Positions 37,033 through 48,176 are shown, numbered from the stretch's first letter. The stretch: DNA of 64,000 nt from Candidatus Margulisiibacteriota bacterium (GCA_003242895.1 QKMY01000054.1:29885-93884), one strand, 5' to 3'. Notes: generated by a model not told the origin, from the sequence alone. A program made the numbers and translations.

Positions 37033-37233
37033 TTAACCGCCACCCATGAAACGGATTATTTCGATTGCGTCTCCGGCAGCGATTGGCTCGTTACCGTACA
37101 GCTCTTTGCCGACTATCTCAAGATTTCTCTCGACAATAGTTATTTCGGGATTGAGGCTCAATTCTTGCAGGAGTTCTAAGACCGTGGAACTATGAATGAT
37201 TTCTCGATTTTCGCCATTAATAATAAGATTCAT
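37033..37233 (-). CDS. thiS: Sulfur carrier protein ThiS
   Basis: ThiS (66 residues) carries sulfur as a thiocarboxylate on its C-terminal Gly for thiazole synthesis. It is a ubiquitin-like fold ending FMGGG, as required. AGAGGAGGAAAAAT precedes the ATG. It is last of thiG-thiH-thiS; the adenylating enzyme ThiF is not seen in this window. Confidence 0.93.
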   Translation of the reverse strand: MNLIINGENREIIHSSTVLELLQELSLNPEITIVERNLEIVGKELYGNEPIAAGDAIEIIRFMGGG

Positions 37234-37266
37234 ATTTTTCCTCCTCTTAATACGCTCACTGTCCAG

Positions 37267-38385
37267 CTAAACCGAATTGCCTTGCAACTCATATGACCAA
37301 TCTTTCAATACAGGATCAAAGCCTTTTTGCGCGAGCATTATTTTGACTTCCTCCAGCGACCGGTTATCAGCAACAGAGAATTGCTCCGATGAGTCCGACT
37401 GGTTATAACCTCCGGGGTTCGTTCGTGATTCTGCACTGATCTGGGTTATTCCTATACCGACTAATTGGTCCCGCAACGAAGCCGACTCTCTGGTTGAAAG
37501 CACCAGGTCTATCCACGGAAGAAACAACCTGAATGCGGTAATAATCCGGACGAGACTCTTGTCATCTACCTGATAGGTCTGAAACAATTTCCCGGAAATA
37601 TCACGCAAACGAGGAAAAGAAACTGACAATTCAGCTCGCCAATACTGCTTAGCCAGATAATAAGCGTGTGCTCCAACCAGGGCCATCTCGTATCGCCAAT
37701 CATAGAGACCAAGCAATGCTCCGATCCCGATCTTGCGGATTCCAGCGCTCAAGGCCCTGTCCGGACTGTCCAGCCGCCACAGGTAATCCTTTTTGGGACC
37801 CTTAAGATGCATCGTTTTATAGGTAGGCTTATGATAGGTTTCCTGATAGATTGTCAGACCATTAGCACCGGCAGCAGCAAACTTTGAGTATTCTTCCGCT
37901 GTTGCTGCAAAAATTTCCAGCGATATGTAAGGGAAATATTCCGAAGTTAATTTTATGGCTTCTGTAACGTAATCTGCTCCGGCTACTTCAGCTTTATCCC
38001 CGGTTAATAGCAGAATATGCTGAAACCCTATTTTTTTTAAGATCGTTAGTTCTTTGAGAAGCTCTTCTTTGTTTAATGTCTTACGCCTGATTTTTTTACC
38101 ATGATTGAAACCGCAGTAGACACAAGAATTAATGCACTCGTTTGATAAATACAATGGAACATACAGCCGTACCGTATTGCCGAACTGGTCCCGTGTCATC
38201 TTGCGCGCCCGTTCGATCATTTTATCGAGATAAGGTCCCGCAGCAGGAGATAAAAGAGCGAGAAAATCCTGGTAATCCAGGTATTGTTTTTCTAAAATGA
38301 CAGGAATATTCTCGTTAGCAGTGCAGCCAACCGAATGGTAAAGAGCGTCTTCATTAATGGTGCTGACAAACTGACTGAAGGTCAT
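37267..38385 (-). CDS. thiH: 2-iminoacetate synthase ThiH (radical SAM)
   Basis: ThiH (372 residues) splits tyrosine to give dehydroglycine for the thiazole ring. The radical SAM motif is CINSCVYC, with Cys84, Cys88 and Cys91. Further family stretches are [23 protein letters not shown], and [10 protein letters not shown]. Having ThiH instead of glycine oxidase ThiO fits an anaerobe. Its ATG overlaps the thiG stop (ATGA). Confidence 0.94.
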   Translation of the reverse strand: MTFSQFVSTINEDALYHSVGCTANENIPVILEKQYLDYQDFLALLSPAAGPYLDKMIERARKMTRDQFGNTVRLYVPLYLSNECINSCVYCGFNHGKKIRRKTLNKEELLKELTILKKIGFQHILLLTGDKAEVAGADYVTEAIKLTSEYFPYISLEIFAATAEEYSKFAAAGANGLTIYQETYHKPTYKTMHLKGPKKDYLWRLDSPDRALSAGIRKIGIGALLGLYDWRYEMALVGAHAYYLAKQYWRAELSVSFPRLRDISGKLFQTYQVDDKSLVRIITAFRLFLPWIDLVLSTRESASLRDQLVGIGITQISAESRTNPGGYNQSDSSEQFSVADNRSLEEVKIMLAQKGFDPVLKDWSYELQGNSV

Positions 38386-39161
38386 TTTCTACTTAACCAC
38401 TCTAAAGGACTTGAGGCAAAGGCATGATGCCCGGAAGATGCCAGTCCTGCCAGGTATGCTATACGGCCAGCTTCCGTTGATAACCTAAATGCCCTGCCCA
38501 TACCAACGGCATCGTGTGCTGTGGCGATGGCAGTATTAACAAGGACAGCGTCGGCGCCAAGCTCCATCGCTAAAGCTGCGTCAGATGGTCTGCCGATACC
38601 GGCGTCAATAACAACCGGGATATTGACTTGCTCAATTATAGCTCTAAGGGAGTCAATCATGCGTAATCCTTGATTAGACCCGATAGGAGAAGCCAGGGGC
38701 ATTACCGTTGCTGTGCCTTCTTCCTCCAGTTTCTTAGCAAGAATAAGATCTGCCTGGATATAAGGAAGGACAACGAAGCCTTCTTTGATTAATATTCTGG
38801 CGGCCTTGAGTGTTTCTTCTCCGTCAGGCATAAGATAACGAGGTTCAGGAATAACCTCGAGCTTTATCCAGTTGCTGATTCCAGTGGCTTTTGCCATGCG
38901 GGCAAGCCGAACAGCTTCCTCGGCATTTCTTGCACCGGAGGTGTTCGGAAGAATCCGGTATTTCTGCCGGTCAATTGATCCAAGGATATTATCATCCGGG
39001 TTTGAGAGGTCAACGCGGCGAAGGGCAACAGTAATCATTTGCGTCCCGGTAGATTCAAGTACTCCGCGCATTACTTCGACAGAAGAAAATTTACCGGTAC
39101 CGGTAAACAAACGTGAAGAGAATTTTTCCCCCGCAATAATTAAAGGATCTACGATCGACAT
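38382..39161 (-). CDS. thiG: Thiazole synthase ThiG
   Basis: ThiG (259 residues) is the TIM-barrel enzyme that builds thiazole phosphate from DXP, dehydroglycine and ThiS-carried sulfur. Motifs are [10 protein letters not shown] at the start, the active Lys in [40 protein letters not shown] and [20 protein letters not shown] precedes the ATG. I found no TPP riboswitch in the upstream 200 bases, which is notable because thi operons often have one. Confidence 0.95.
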   Translation of the reverse strand: MSIVDPLIIAGEKFSSRLFTGTGKFSSVEVMRGVLESTGTQMITVALRRVDLSNPDDNILGSIDRQKYRILPNTSGARNAEEAVRLARMAKATGISNWIKLEVIPEPRYLMPDGEETLKAARILIKEGFVVLPYIQADLILAKKLEEEGTATVMPLASPIGSNQGLRMIDSLRAIIEQVNIPVVIDAGIGRPSDAALAMELGADAVLVNTAIATAHDAVGMGRAFRLSTEAGRIAYLAGLASSGHHAFASSPLEWLSRK

Positions 39162-39330
39162 TGGCTACCTCCGAATTTAAAAAAATAACTGAATATTCAC
39201 ATGAGACATCAGAATATTGATTATAGCTATTTTTGTCAAATTATAATTTAGCTAAATTAAACTCAACCTATTTTATTTTTTCGAATTTTAACTTTCGGAC
39301 AGGATCAGGAGAATACATGAGTGAGACAGA

Positions 39331-39363
39331 AAAAAAATAAGGGGTTTGTCTGGACAAACCCCT
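39331..39363 (-). terminator. Rho-independent terminator of the small lipoprotein gene
   Basis: On the minus strand AGGGGTTTGTC pairs with GACAAACCCCT (39340-39350 with 39353-39363), followed directly by TATTTTTTTT. It lies 23 bases past the lipoprotein stop. This is the clearest T-tailed terminator on this strand in the window. Confidence 0.85.
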
Positions 39364-39386
39364 CTGGCAGCAAAAAAAACGGCTTA

Positions 39387-39620
39387 TTATTCCGTTGTTC
39401 CCGGCGCTGTGTTCGGTGTAGCTTGCTCCTGCGGCATATTTTCTGTCGGCATTGTTCCGTCCGGTTGAGTCTGTGGTGCCGCCCCGCCTTGCTCCTCATT
39501 TTGCATTTGATTGCCACCTGGGGTTCCCAACGTATTGCTTGGCTGAGGTTTTGCGCAACCAAACATTGTAAGCACCATAACTCCTATAAAAAACAAACTT
39601 AAAGCTCTCATTTTTTTCAT
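39387..39620 (-). CDS. Small hypothetical lipoprotein
   Basis: The 77-residue product starts with a signal peptide and the lipobox LTMFGC near residue 22. The mature part is low-complexity, rich in Pro, Gln, Gly, Thr and Glu, with NTLGTPGG and QEQATPNTAPG segments; it is probably unstructured. GGGAGGGAG precedes the ATG and a strong terminator follows, so it is a single-gene transcript. It could be an outer-membrane anchor or spacer; no family is recognised. Confidence 0.72.
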   Translation of the reverse strand: MKKMRALSLFFIGVMVLTMFGCAKPQPSNTLGTPGGNQMQNEEQGGAAPQTQPDGTMPTENMPQEQATPNTAPGTTE

Positions 39621-39796
39621 ATTTTTCTCCCTCCCAATTGTTTTTTTGTATTTTTCTCAACATTTAAATCAAGTCTCAATACAAGTTCTTAGTCGAGGGT
39701 ATTTTATCACTTTATTTCGAATAGTCTACTGGAAAAATGAATACACTTTGGGGACATCGGCGAGTAAGAGTACTATAACAATCTTGCGATCGCTAG

Positions 39797-39828
39797 CAGT
39801 ATAGCACGCAAAAAAGCGTGCTATACTG
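39797..39828. terminator. Perfect 13-bp hairpin downstream of htpG
   Basis: CAGTATAGCACGC (39797-39809) pairs perfectly with GCGTGCTATACTG (39816-39828) around a six-base A (or T on minus) loop. It lies 11 bases past the htpG stop. There is no T-run after it on the minus strand, but its length and location suggest transcription termination or mRNA 3'-end protection. Confidence 0.6.
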
Positions 39829-39839
39829 TATTTATAATA

Positions 39840-41738
39840 TTACACTCCAGCTTTAACCATCAAATCGCTAATCATCTTCGCAAACAGCTGAGGATCTTTT
39901 ACCTTTGAGCCTTCTGTTAGAAGCGCCTGATCATACAACAACAACGAATAATCTTTCAATTGCTGACTTGCCTGGTCCTTTTTATAGAGCGCATCCATTA
40001 CTTCCAGTATCTTATGATTAGGATTGATTTCCAAAACACGCTTTGATGAAGGAACTGCCTGGCCCATAGACTTAAGGAGCTGTTCCATGCTTTTGGTCAT
40101 GGAATCCTCGCCTGCAACTAAACAGCTGGCGCTATCAGTCAGCCGGGAAGAAAGACGGACATCTTTGATTTCTTCTTTCAGGTTATCTTTAATTACATCA
40201 AGCAGCGATTTATATTCTTTCTCTTTTTCTTCTTTCTGTTGCTTGGTTTCCGTATCGAGTTCGAGATCACCTTTCTCTACCGACTGGAGTTTTACCTTAT
40301 CATAGTCATAAATGTAAGGCAGGATGAACTCATCAATATGATCGGTCATGAAGATGACTTCATACCCTTTTTTCTTGAAGGCTTCCAGCAATGGCGAGCT
40401 CTCAAGTTCTTTACGTTCTTCACCATTAATATAAAAGATCTCCTTCTGATCTTCCGGCATACGCGCTTTGTAGTCTTTGAGCGAGATCATTTTTCCGGCT
40501 TCGGTTTTTGTCGTCTCAAATAACAAAAGGTCTTTTATCTGATCTTTGTTGTCAAAATCATAATGGAGCCCTTCTTTTAGTACCCGTCCAAATTCCTTGT
40601 AGAAGGTTAGATATTTGTCGCTCTCTTTTTCCTGCATTGTCTGTAATGCTTTGATGATTTTGGAGGTAATATTTTTCTTAAGTTTCTCGATATTCCTGTC
40701 TTCCTGGAGGATTTCGCGGGATACATTCAAAGGCAAATCGCTCGAATCGACTACACCTTTAAGGAATCGCATATATTCAGGAATGATTTTCTTGCAGTCA
40801 TGCATAATGAAAACACGTTTAACGTACAGATTAAGGCCGCCTTTGTAGTCTTTCCAGTGGATGTCCATCGGAGCTTTCGCCGGAATGTAGAGCAGCGCCT
40901 TGAATTCGGTCGAGCCTTCGGCATGGTAATGAATAGTCTCCAGAGGATCGGTGAAATCATGGGAAATATGCTTATAGAAGTCTTTGTACTCTTCTTCGGA
41001 AATATCCTTCTTCGGTTTAGCCCATATAGCCTTCTGCGAGTTAAGGACTTCTTCAACTACTTTCTTTTCGGGTTCTTTGCCTTCTTCGGCTTTCTCTTCC
41101 TTTTCGACGTCCATCACAATCGGATGCTCAACGTAATCAGAATATCTTTTGACGATATCCTTTATTTTCCATTCAGAAAGATATTCTAAGGCCTCTTCTT
41201 TGAGATGAAGAATAATATCGGTTCCTCGAGCTGCCTTCGTGGTTTCTTCCACGGTATAGGAACCATCTCCAACAGATTCCCAAAGCACAGACTTTGACTC
41301 CTCGCCTGCCCGCTTCGTAATCAGGGTAACTTTGTCCGCAATCATAAATGACGAATAAAACCCAACCCCGAACTGACCGATGAATTCTGGGTTATTGGTA
41401 AGGTTTTTCTCTTGCAGCCCTTTAAGAAACTCTTTGGTCCCTGACTTGGCAATAGTACCGATATTCTCGATAACTTCTTCTTTTGACATGCCGATACCGT
41501 TATCCGAAACAGTGATCGTCTTTGCCGATTCATCGAAAGCAAGCTTGATCTTCCAATCGGAATTGTTCTCCAACAAATTCTGGTCGGTTATGGCATCAAA
41601 CCGTATCTTATCGATCGCATCCGAAGCGTTTGAAATCAATTCGCGTAAGAAAATGTCCTTATTCGAATAGAGTGAATGGATCACCAGGTCTAATAATTGC
41701 TGGACTTCCGTTTGATATTGAAACGTCTCTTTTGACAT
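39840..41738 (-). CDS. htpG: Molecular chaperone HtpG (Hsp90)
   Basis: HtpG (632 residues, full length) is the bacterial Hsp90. The N-terminal ATP domain shows FLRELISNASDAIDKIRF, DNGIGMS, and GQFGVGFYSSFMIAD. The middle domain includes IMHDCKKIIPEYMRFLKGVVDSSDLPLNVSRE (here given in parts), with the catalytic Arg in NVSREILQ. The C-terminal dimer domain follows. A palindrome lies upstream near 41785. The gene is flanked by its own hairpin and stands alone. Confidence 0.97.
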   Translation of the reverse strand: MSKETFQYQTEVQQLLDLVIHSLYSNKDIFLRELISNASDAIDKIRFDAITDQNLLENNSDWKIKLAFDESAKTITVSDNGIGMSKEEVIENIGTIAKSGTKEFLKGLQEKNLTNNPEFIGQFGVGFYSSFMIADKVTLITKRAGEESKSVLWESVGDGSYTVEETTKAARGTDIILHLKEEALEYLSEWKIKDIVKRYSDYVEHPIVMDVEKEEKAEEGKEPEKKVVEEVLNSQKAIWAKPKKDISEEEYKDFYKHISHDFTDPLETIHYHAEGSTEFKALLYIPAKAPMDIHWKDYKGGLNLYVKRVFIMHDCKKIIPEYMRFLKGVVDSSDLPLNVSREILQEDRNIEKLKKNITSKIIKALQTMQEKESDKYLTFYKEFGRVLKEGLHYDFDNKDQIKDLLLFETTKTEAGKMISLKDYKARMPEDQKEIFYINGEERKELESSPLLEAFKKKGYEVIFMTDHIDEFILPYIYDYDKVKLQSVEKGDLELDTETKQQKEEKEKEYKSLLDVIKDNLKEEIKDVRLSSRLTDSASCLVAGEDSMTKSMEQLLKSMGQAVPSSKRVLEINPNHKILEVMDALYKKDQASQQLKDYSLLLYDQALLTEGSKVKDPQLFAKMISDLMVKAGV

Positions 41739-41784
41739 AACTGCCCCTCCCTAGTTCTTTATAAATTAGTTTTGATTGTACCAG

Positions 41785-41798
41785 GGTATATATATACC
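41785..41798. promoter_or_regulatory. Perfect AT-rich palindrome upstream of htpG
   Basis: GGTATATATATACC is a perfect 14-base palindrome, located 47 bases ahead of the htpG ATG. A TACAAT box lies next to it on the minus strand (41775-41780). It could be an operator. It is not the CIRCE element that HrcA uses. Confidence 0.35.
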
Positions 41799-41884
41799 AT
41801 ATGTGATATTTTTTGAAAACTGTCATTGGTGTAAGGAAACCCATCAACCCGATATTTGATCGCGGGATGCCAGGGCGACTAATA

Positions 41885-41918
41885 TTAACCCACCCAACTT
41901 CTTTGTTGGGTGGGTTAA
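41885..41918. terminator. 14-bp hairpin between the MASE1 kinase and htpG
   Basis: TTAACCCACCCAAC (41885-41898) pairs perfectly with GTTGGGTGGGTTAA (41905-41918) around TTCTTT. It lies 41 bases past the kinase stop on the minus strand. The T-tract is on the wrong side for that gene, so it is a terminator only in a loose sense. Confidence 0.5.
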
Positions 41919-41958
41919 AAAAAATAATCTGGAATAAATTGCGGTTACAAGTCGAAGT

Positions 41959-43737
41959 TCATGCGATAAAGGTAAAATAAAACGTTGCTCCTTTGTCAAC
42001 TTCCGCTTCAACCCATATCCTGCCGCCTAACCGCTGAACCACACGCTGGACAGTAGCAAGCCCGATACCTGTACCAGGGAACTCATCAGTGCTGTGAAGA
42101 CGGGAAAAAGGTTTGAAAATAGTATCGGCGTATCTTATATCAAAGCCGATACCATTATCACGAACAAAATAGGCCTTTGAGGTATCAACGTTGATTGAGC
42201 CGAACTCAATAACTGCCGGAGTCCTCGTTCGAGTGAACTTCCAGGCATTATCAAGAAGGTTATTGATTAGAATTCCCAGTAACTGCTTGTCGCCAGGGAC
42301 AATAATCCCTTCCTGGATTTTGAATTCAACCTTCCGGTCAGTCTGCTCACTCATAAGTTCATCGGCTATTCGTTGTACCAAGTCGCTTAAATCAACATCT
42401 CTAACCTCTATCTCTTTTCGTGATACCTGCGTTAACTTCAGCAAATCTTCGATAAGTTGCCCCATATGCATTACGGCTGCATGAACACGGTTAAAATATT
42501 TATTTGATTTCTCATCTGTTTCAGGAAAACATTCTTCCTTCAAAATACTTATGAATCCATCAATGCTGCGCAGTGGGGAACGAAGATCATGAGCAACTGA
42601 ATAGCTAAAGCTTTCCAACTCTTTATTGGCCAATTCCAATTCGGTTGTACGTTCTTGAACTCGCTGCTCAAGTGACGCACTCAACTGCCTGAGGGCCTGT
42701 TCGGCTTCTCTTCTTTCCTGCACTTCTGCCCGTAACTTGGCATTTCCCTTCTCTACTTGCCCGGTACGTTCTCTCACCTGCAGCTCGAGATTTTCTGAAA
42801 GTTTTTTGAGATCACTTTGTACTTTTAACTGCTCGGTGATTGAAGCCGCGAGTGTCAGCCCGACAACAGAAATCGTTCCGATGTATGCTTGCAGCAGCAG
42901 TAGCGAGGAATTAAGCGACGGAAGCATAAACGGTCCACGCCGATTCAGGGTTCCAATACTTGCGAAAATTAACTCGCTAAGCACAAACAGCACAACCCCA
43001 AGTTGCCCAAACCGGACCGCTGCCCAGAGAAGAAAAGGCAACAGCAGAAATTGTACTGGATAATCTCCTAGATCAAAATTGAAAAATACTTGAAAAATAG
43101 CTGCACTGGTAACAAGGATAAGAATAAGTAAAAGCAACAGCTCCCCCGGATTATCTTGTACTCTCCGGTACCACCAGGGCGCTCCTATCCAGATCAGTAT
43201 AATAGGCACAACCAGAATAATACCGACAAAATCACCGAACCACCAGATAAGCAGGGTGAAAAGGAACGAAGAGCTGGGAGCAAATCCGGTAAAAATGAGG
43301 CTTAAAACACTGACAAATGCATTCGTTATCGTGCTGAGAAGGGCTATAATAATAAACACAAATACATCTTTACGCCGATTATAAGGATTAGGATCGGGGA
43401 TGAACCTCTTAATCAAAAAAGTGCCCAACATGGCCTCAAGTGTCATCCCGACCCCAAAGCACAAGCTCACGAGAATAGAAGAGATCAGCAAAGGAGTGCT
43501 TGCGCTATCCAGAATCCCGCCACCGAATACTGCCCCCAGAAAAATCCCTGGCCAGAGGTAATATCCCCGAAGCAAAAGGGCAGCCAAAGCTATACCAGCC
43601 GATGGCCATAAACCAGAAACACTCACCAGTTGACCGGATATAATCACACCAAGCCTGGCAATAATAATGTAGATTACTGCAACTAATACTATCTCTGCAA
43701 GCTTTCTGTTCCATGAAAGATTTGTTTGACTTCCCAT
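41959..43737 (-). CDS. MASE1-domain sensor histidine kinase
   Basis: This 592-residue protein (from the chosen start) has an N-terminal MASE1 membrane sensor of about eight to ten helices (about 10-300), with SGLWPSAGIALAALLL typical for that domain. A coiled coil (about 302-375) leads to a HisKA domain with the phospho-acceptor His383 in SVAHDLRSPL, and an HATPase domain with NNLLDNAWKFT, DNGIGFD and GTGIGLATVQR. The signature is of the phytochrome-like kinase branch. The ATG at 43737, 10 bases after the previous stop, has AGGCGAG; the longest frame starts 15 codons earlier inside the previous gene. The signal is unknown, and there is no adjacent response regulator. Confidence 0.88.
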   Translation of the reverse strand: MGSQTNLSWNRKLAEIVLVAVIYIIIARLGVIISGQLVSVSGLWPSAGIALAALLLRGYYLWPGIFLGAVFGGGILDSASTPLLISSILVSLCFGVGMTLEAMLGTFLIKRFIPDPNPYNRRKDVFVFIIIALLSTITNAFVSVLSLIFTGFAPSSSFLFTLLIWWFGDFVGIILVVPIILIWIGAPWWYRRVQDNPGELLLLLILILVTSAAIFQVFFNFDLGDYPVQFLLLPFLLWAAVRFGQLGVVLFVLSELIFASIGTLNRRGPFMLPSLNSSLLLLQAYIGTISVVGLTLAASITEQLKVQSDLKKLSENLELQVRERTGQVEKGNAKLRAEVQERREAEQALRQLSASLEQRVQERTTELELANKELESFSYSVAHDLRSPLRSIDGFISILKEECFPETDEKSNKYFNRVHAAVMHMGQLIEDLLKLTQVSRKEIEVRDVDLSDLVQRIADELMSEQTDRKVEFKIQEGIIVPGDKQLLGILINNLLDNAWKFTRTRTPAVIEFGSINVDTSKAYFVRDNGIGFDIRYADTIFKPFSRLHSTDEFPGTGIGLATVQRVVQRLGGRIWVEAEVDKGATFYFTFIA

Positions 43738-43747
43738 TGTCGCTCGC

Positions 43748-44572
43748 CTAAGCTCGTTTGTTTCTGGCTTCCCAGTTATCATAAGCCGCCAAAAGGCTCA
43801 TTGTCTCGCTCTCAGTAAAATTACTCAGGTTTTTCATATCAAGATGTAATACACCGGCAAAACCTTTTATCAAATGAGCATCTTTTCCTTTCAACAAATC
43901 AGCTAAGCGTCGCTTGCTCACTGAATACTCTACCGGAATTCTATCCCTATTCTCTTCCATATCGAGTTCTAACCCTGACTCTAAAATTTTTTCAGCTTTT
44001 TCCTCAGGTTGGGCCCTTGTTCCGAATTCGATCATGGCATTTTTAGCATCTTCAAAGCTCAGCTCATTTAAATTATTTTCAGCTACATTATATTTTTTCA
44101 ATATTCCGGACATCAGATCAGGGTTGATGGTTAAGGACCTTTTTATGCTGCTCAACTGTCCCGGAACAGCTTTCTTCGCTTGATCGGCACTGGGTCGGGA
44201 TACCGGACGCAGATGGGGCGGTTGGGGCTGTTGTTGCAGCGCAATAGCTACTTCGTCAGCACTCGCGAACTCAGTGCCAATATACCCCAAACAAGCTAAG
44301 GCCCGACCTATCGAAGAAGTCTCGCAATTCTCTACAGCGGAGGTCCGGTTAATGGCAGAAGAGGTCCTTACTTCTTCCGCATGCCCGGTCGCTAAGATTT
44401 TGCCTTCTTTATCTTTGATGGTTGCTTTCATCACCACCAGGTCTTCGTTGCGCTCAATTATGATTGTCTCAATGGTATAATCAGGATGGTCATCCCTGAA
44501 CTTTTTAATACGGGAGGCTACGGTTTCATACTCCCGTCCATGGATCGTTACTCTCCCGGTTTCTTTCTTCAT
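43748..44572 (-). CDS. Phage-type conserved protein, possible ssDNA annealing/binding domain
   Basis: The first 110 residues resemble a domain seen mostly in phage and mobile-element proteins: YETVASRIKKFRDDHPDYTI, then VVMKATIKDKEGKILATGHAEE, then the conserved helix ETSSIGRALACLGYIGTEFA with DEV. Related phage proteins sit in recombination modules, so a single-strand annealing or binding role is possible, but I cannot name the family with certainty. A Gln/Pro/His-rich linker follows (about 111-135), then a helical C-terminal part. GGAAGGTG precedes the ATG. No other phage genes are near. Confidence 0.6.
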   Translation of the reverse strand: MKKETGRVTIHGREYETVASRIKKFRDDHPDYTIETIIIERNEDLVVMKATIKDKEGKILATGHAEEVRTSSAINRTSAVENCETSSIGRALACLGYIGTEFASADEVAIALQQQPQPPHLRPVSRPSADQAKKAVPGQLSSIKRSLTINPDLMSGILKKYNVAENNLNELSFEDAKNAMIEFGTRAQPEEKAEKILESGLELDMEENRDRIPVEYSVSKRRLADLLKGKDAHLIKGFAGVLHLDMKNLSNFTESETMSLLAAYDNWEARNKRA

Positions 44573-44678
44573 AGCGATACACCTTCCCAGCTTGATAATG
44601 TGACACAGCCTATGGTGGGAACTATACTCTTCTTAGTGAATATTTCAATTCGTGATTTTCCGGGTAACAAAAGGAAAT

Positions 44679-44717
44679 GTAGGGACGTCGGGGGCGTGCC
44701 ATCGGCGCGCCCCTACA
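44679..44717. repeat. Palindromic GGGGCGCGCC repeat, copy 1
   Basis: TGTAGGG (44679-44685) and CCCTACA (44711-44717) form the outer stem, and GGCGTGCC/GGCGCGCC form the inner part. On the minus strand the core reads GGGGCGCGCCGATGGCACGC. A very similar core, GGGGCGCGCCGAGGCTACAC, occurs at 48147. This is the style of dispersed REP-like intergenic palindromes. It lies just past the prfC stop and may also help stop transcription. Confidence 0.55.
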
Positions 44718-44724
44718 AATAAAT

Positions 44725-46305
<1,581 letters not shown>

Positions 46306-46593
46306 AATTTTCCTCAGCATAATGCTTATTATTTTAAAAAGTGGGACCTATAAAATATAACAAAATTCGTGCATTTTATAAAGTGTTAATTAATATGGAC
46401 AGGGCAATCACAGCCTAACTATTTCCAGATAATATTTTTTTCCCACCCAACAACTATGCTGATTTAGGATTCGATTGCCCTATTAAACTTGTAATGGCTA
46501 GTTGACGAACATAACATATACCTTATAATAATAGTATACTTTGGTGATTTAATAATTTTCGTCACGGTCCTTCGTGAATATAAGGTATACACA

Positions 46594-46875
46594 ATGAAAA
46601 TAAAATTTAACCATATTAGCCAGAAATTTGAAGAATTTATTTCGGATATCGACATGTCTTTTTTCATTGAGCAGGCAGAAAAATTCATGAAACAAAATCT
46701 GAACGAGAATATGACGGAAGATGAAGCCATCGAATTCCTGGAAACAAGCTACTTGTTCAACGAAAAAAAAGGCAAAACCGATATTCTGGTTGCAGCTGAT
46801 ATCTTACGCGCCATTCGTATGATCAAGTATCACCGAGACAACATCAAAACTACACAACCGGTAACTTCTGCATAA
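46594..46875 (+). CDS. Small hypothetical protein
   Basis: The 93-residue product is charged and largely helical: ISQKFEEFISDIDMSFFIEQ at the start, then an acidic middle (NENMTEDEAIEFLE), then a basic end. I do not recognise a family. ATAAGG lies nine bases before the ATG. Its last 26 bases overlap the end of the convergent RlmI-like gene. An overlapping minus-strand frame of 88 codons is a poorer candidate. Confidence 0.6.
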   Translation: MKIKFNHISQKFEEFISDIDMSFFIEQAEKFMKQNLNENMTEDEAIEFLETSYLFNEKKGKTDILVAADILRAIRMIKYHRDNIKTTQPVTSA

Positions 46876-48025
46876 TAAAAAACTTCAAATATCTTCCCTC
46901 TGGGAAGGCCAGATTATAAGAATGATCAAATGGCTGAAAATTCGATTTAATGACTTTCAGCTGACATCCCGTATTCACAGAGCTTTGATGCAAAATCTTA
47001 ATAAACGTCAGTTCATCAACGTGCGCGGTACAGGAAGAAGACACCAAAATCCCTCCCGGTTCAAGCTTTTCCAAGGCTTTTGAGTTGATAGTAATATAGG
47101 CCTTTATTGCATTAGAAACTTGCAACCGGTTTTTAGCAAAAGACGGCGGATCAAGAATAATAACGTCATAGGCACCGCGTTTCAATTCCTTCAGGTAATC
47201 AAAAACATCTCGGGCCTCGAACTTATGCTGATCGATATCATACCCGTTTAAAACAAAATTTCTTCTTGTTACTTCCATAGCTGGTTTCGAAATGTCCACA
47301 CTGCACACAGATTCACAGACAGAAGCCGCATAAACAGAAAAACCGCCGGTATAAGAAAAACAGTTCAAAACTTTTTTACCCTTGCAGAAAGGCACCAGGT
47401 CCAGCCGGTTTTCCCGCTGATCAAGGAAAAACCCGGTCTTCTGCCCTTCGACGACATTTACCAGAAAACGAAAGCCGTGCTCTTCAATTTCTACTTCATC
47501 AACCTGCTTTCCATAAAGCAAATGCTTCTCGACGACCGGCATGCCTTCTTTTTTCCTTACTCCCAGATCACTTCGCTCATAGATCATTGACGGCTGCATA
47601 ACATTAATTAGGGCATTAACAATGATATTCTTCAGAAGTTCTATCCCTAAAGTGTGGACCTGAACAACAAGAACATCTCCATATTTATCAACAACCAGTC
47701 CAGGAAGATTATCACTTTCGCCAAAAACCAATCGATAGGCATTGGTATTGCGCAGGAATTCTTCCTTGCTCTGCTTGAGCATTTCAAAACGCTTAATAAA
47801 AAAACCGGTATCTATTGATTGTTTTACCCTGGTTATTATTCGTAAACTAATATCAGATAATCTATTATAGTAGCCAATCCCCAGGAATTTATCTTTAGAG
47901 AACACCTCACATAGCTCTCCGTTTACTATTGATTCCTCAGCACTTTCAATAGCTCCGGAAAAACACCAGGGATGGCCGGCACGGATATTTTTTTCAACTT
48001 TCTGTTTAACAAATATTTTTTTCAC
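46850..48025 (-). CDS. RlmI-type class I SAM-dependent rRNA methyltransferase
   Basis: This 391-residue protein has an N-terminal PUA domain (KIFVKQKVEKNIRAGHPWCF, about 2-80) and a C-terminal Rossmann methyltransferase. Motifs are TGFFLDQRENR, VLNCFSYTGGFSVYA, ARDVFDYL, ILDPPSFAKN and SSSCTAHVDE, in order. E. coli RlmI makes m5C in 23S rRNA; the Cys in SSSCT is compatible with an m5C enzyme, but site and exact product are not proven. The start is GTG with GAGGAG. Confidence 0.85.
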   Translation of the reverse strand: MKKIFVKQKVEKNIRAGHPWCFSGAIESAEESIVNGELCEVFSKDKFLGIGYYNRLSDISLRIITRVKQSIDTGFFIKRFEMLKQSKEEFLRNTNAYRLVFGESDNLPGLVVDKYGDVLVVQVHTLGIELLKNIIVNALINVMQPSMIYERSDLGVRKKEGMPVVEKHLLYGKQVDEVEIEEHGFRFLVNVVEGQKTGFFLDQRENRLDLVPFCKGKKVLNCFSYTGGFSVYAASVCESVCSVDISKPAMEVTRRNFVLNGYDIDQHKFEARDVFDYLKELKRGAYDVIILDPPSFAKNRLQVSNAIKAYITINSKALEKLEPGGILVSSSCTAHVDELTFIKILHQSSVNTGCQLKVIKSNFQPFDHSYNLAFPEGRYLKFFIMQKLPVV

Positions 48026-48139
48026 GTAAAAGCTCCTCGATTATCCCAGATAATTCTTTTCAAATTTCTAAACAGTATAATATTTTATCCTGTTTATTTA
48101 AAGAGAGAATAACTTGAAACAAGTTATTAGCAATACACA

Positions 48140-48176
48140 AATAGCAGGGGCGCGCCGAGGCTACACCCCTGCTATT
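48140..48176. repeat. Palindromic GGGGCGCGCC repeat, copy 2
   Basis: AATAGCAGGGG (48140-48150) pairs with CCCCTGCTATT (48166-48176). The core GGGGCGCGCCGAGGC matches the element at 44679-44717 read on the other strand. It lies between the RlmI-like and CorA start regions, where no coding frame is seen. Confidence 0.55.

Noticed and set aside
39162..39386. TPP riboswitch upstream of thiG
   Set aside because: Expected because of the thi genes, but the conserved CUGAGA and ACCUGAUCUGG segments are not found on the minus strand.
46464..46730. 88-codon minus-strand frame opposite the gene at 46594
   Set aside because: The plus-strand frame has a ribosome site and a charged, protein-like composition; this one has neither.
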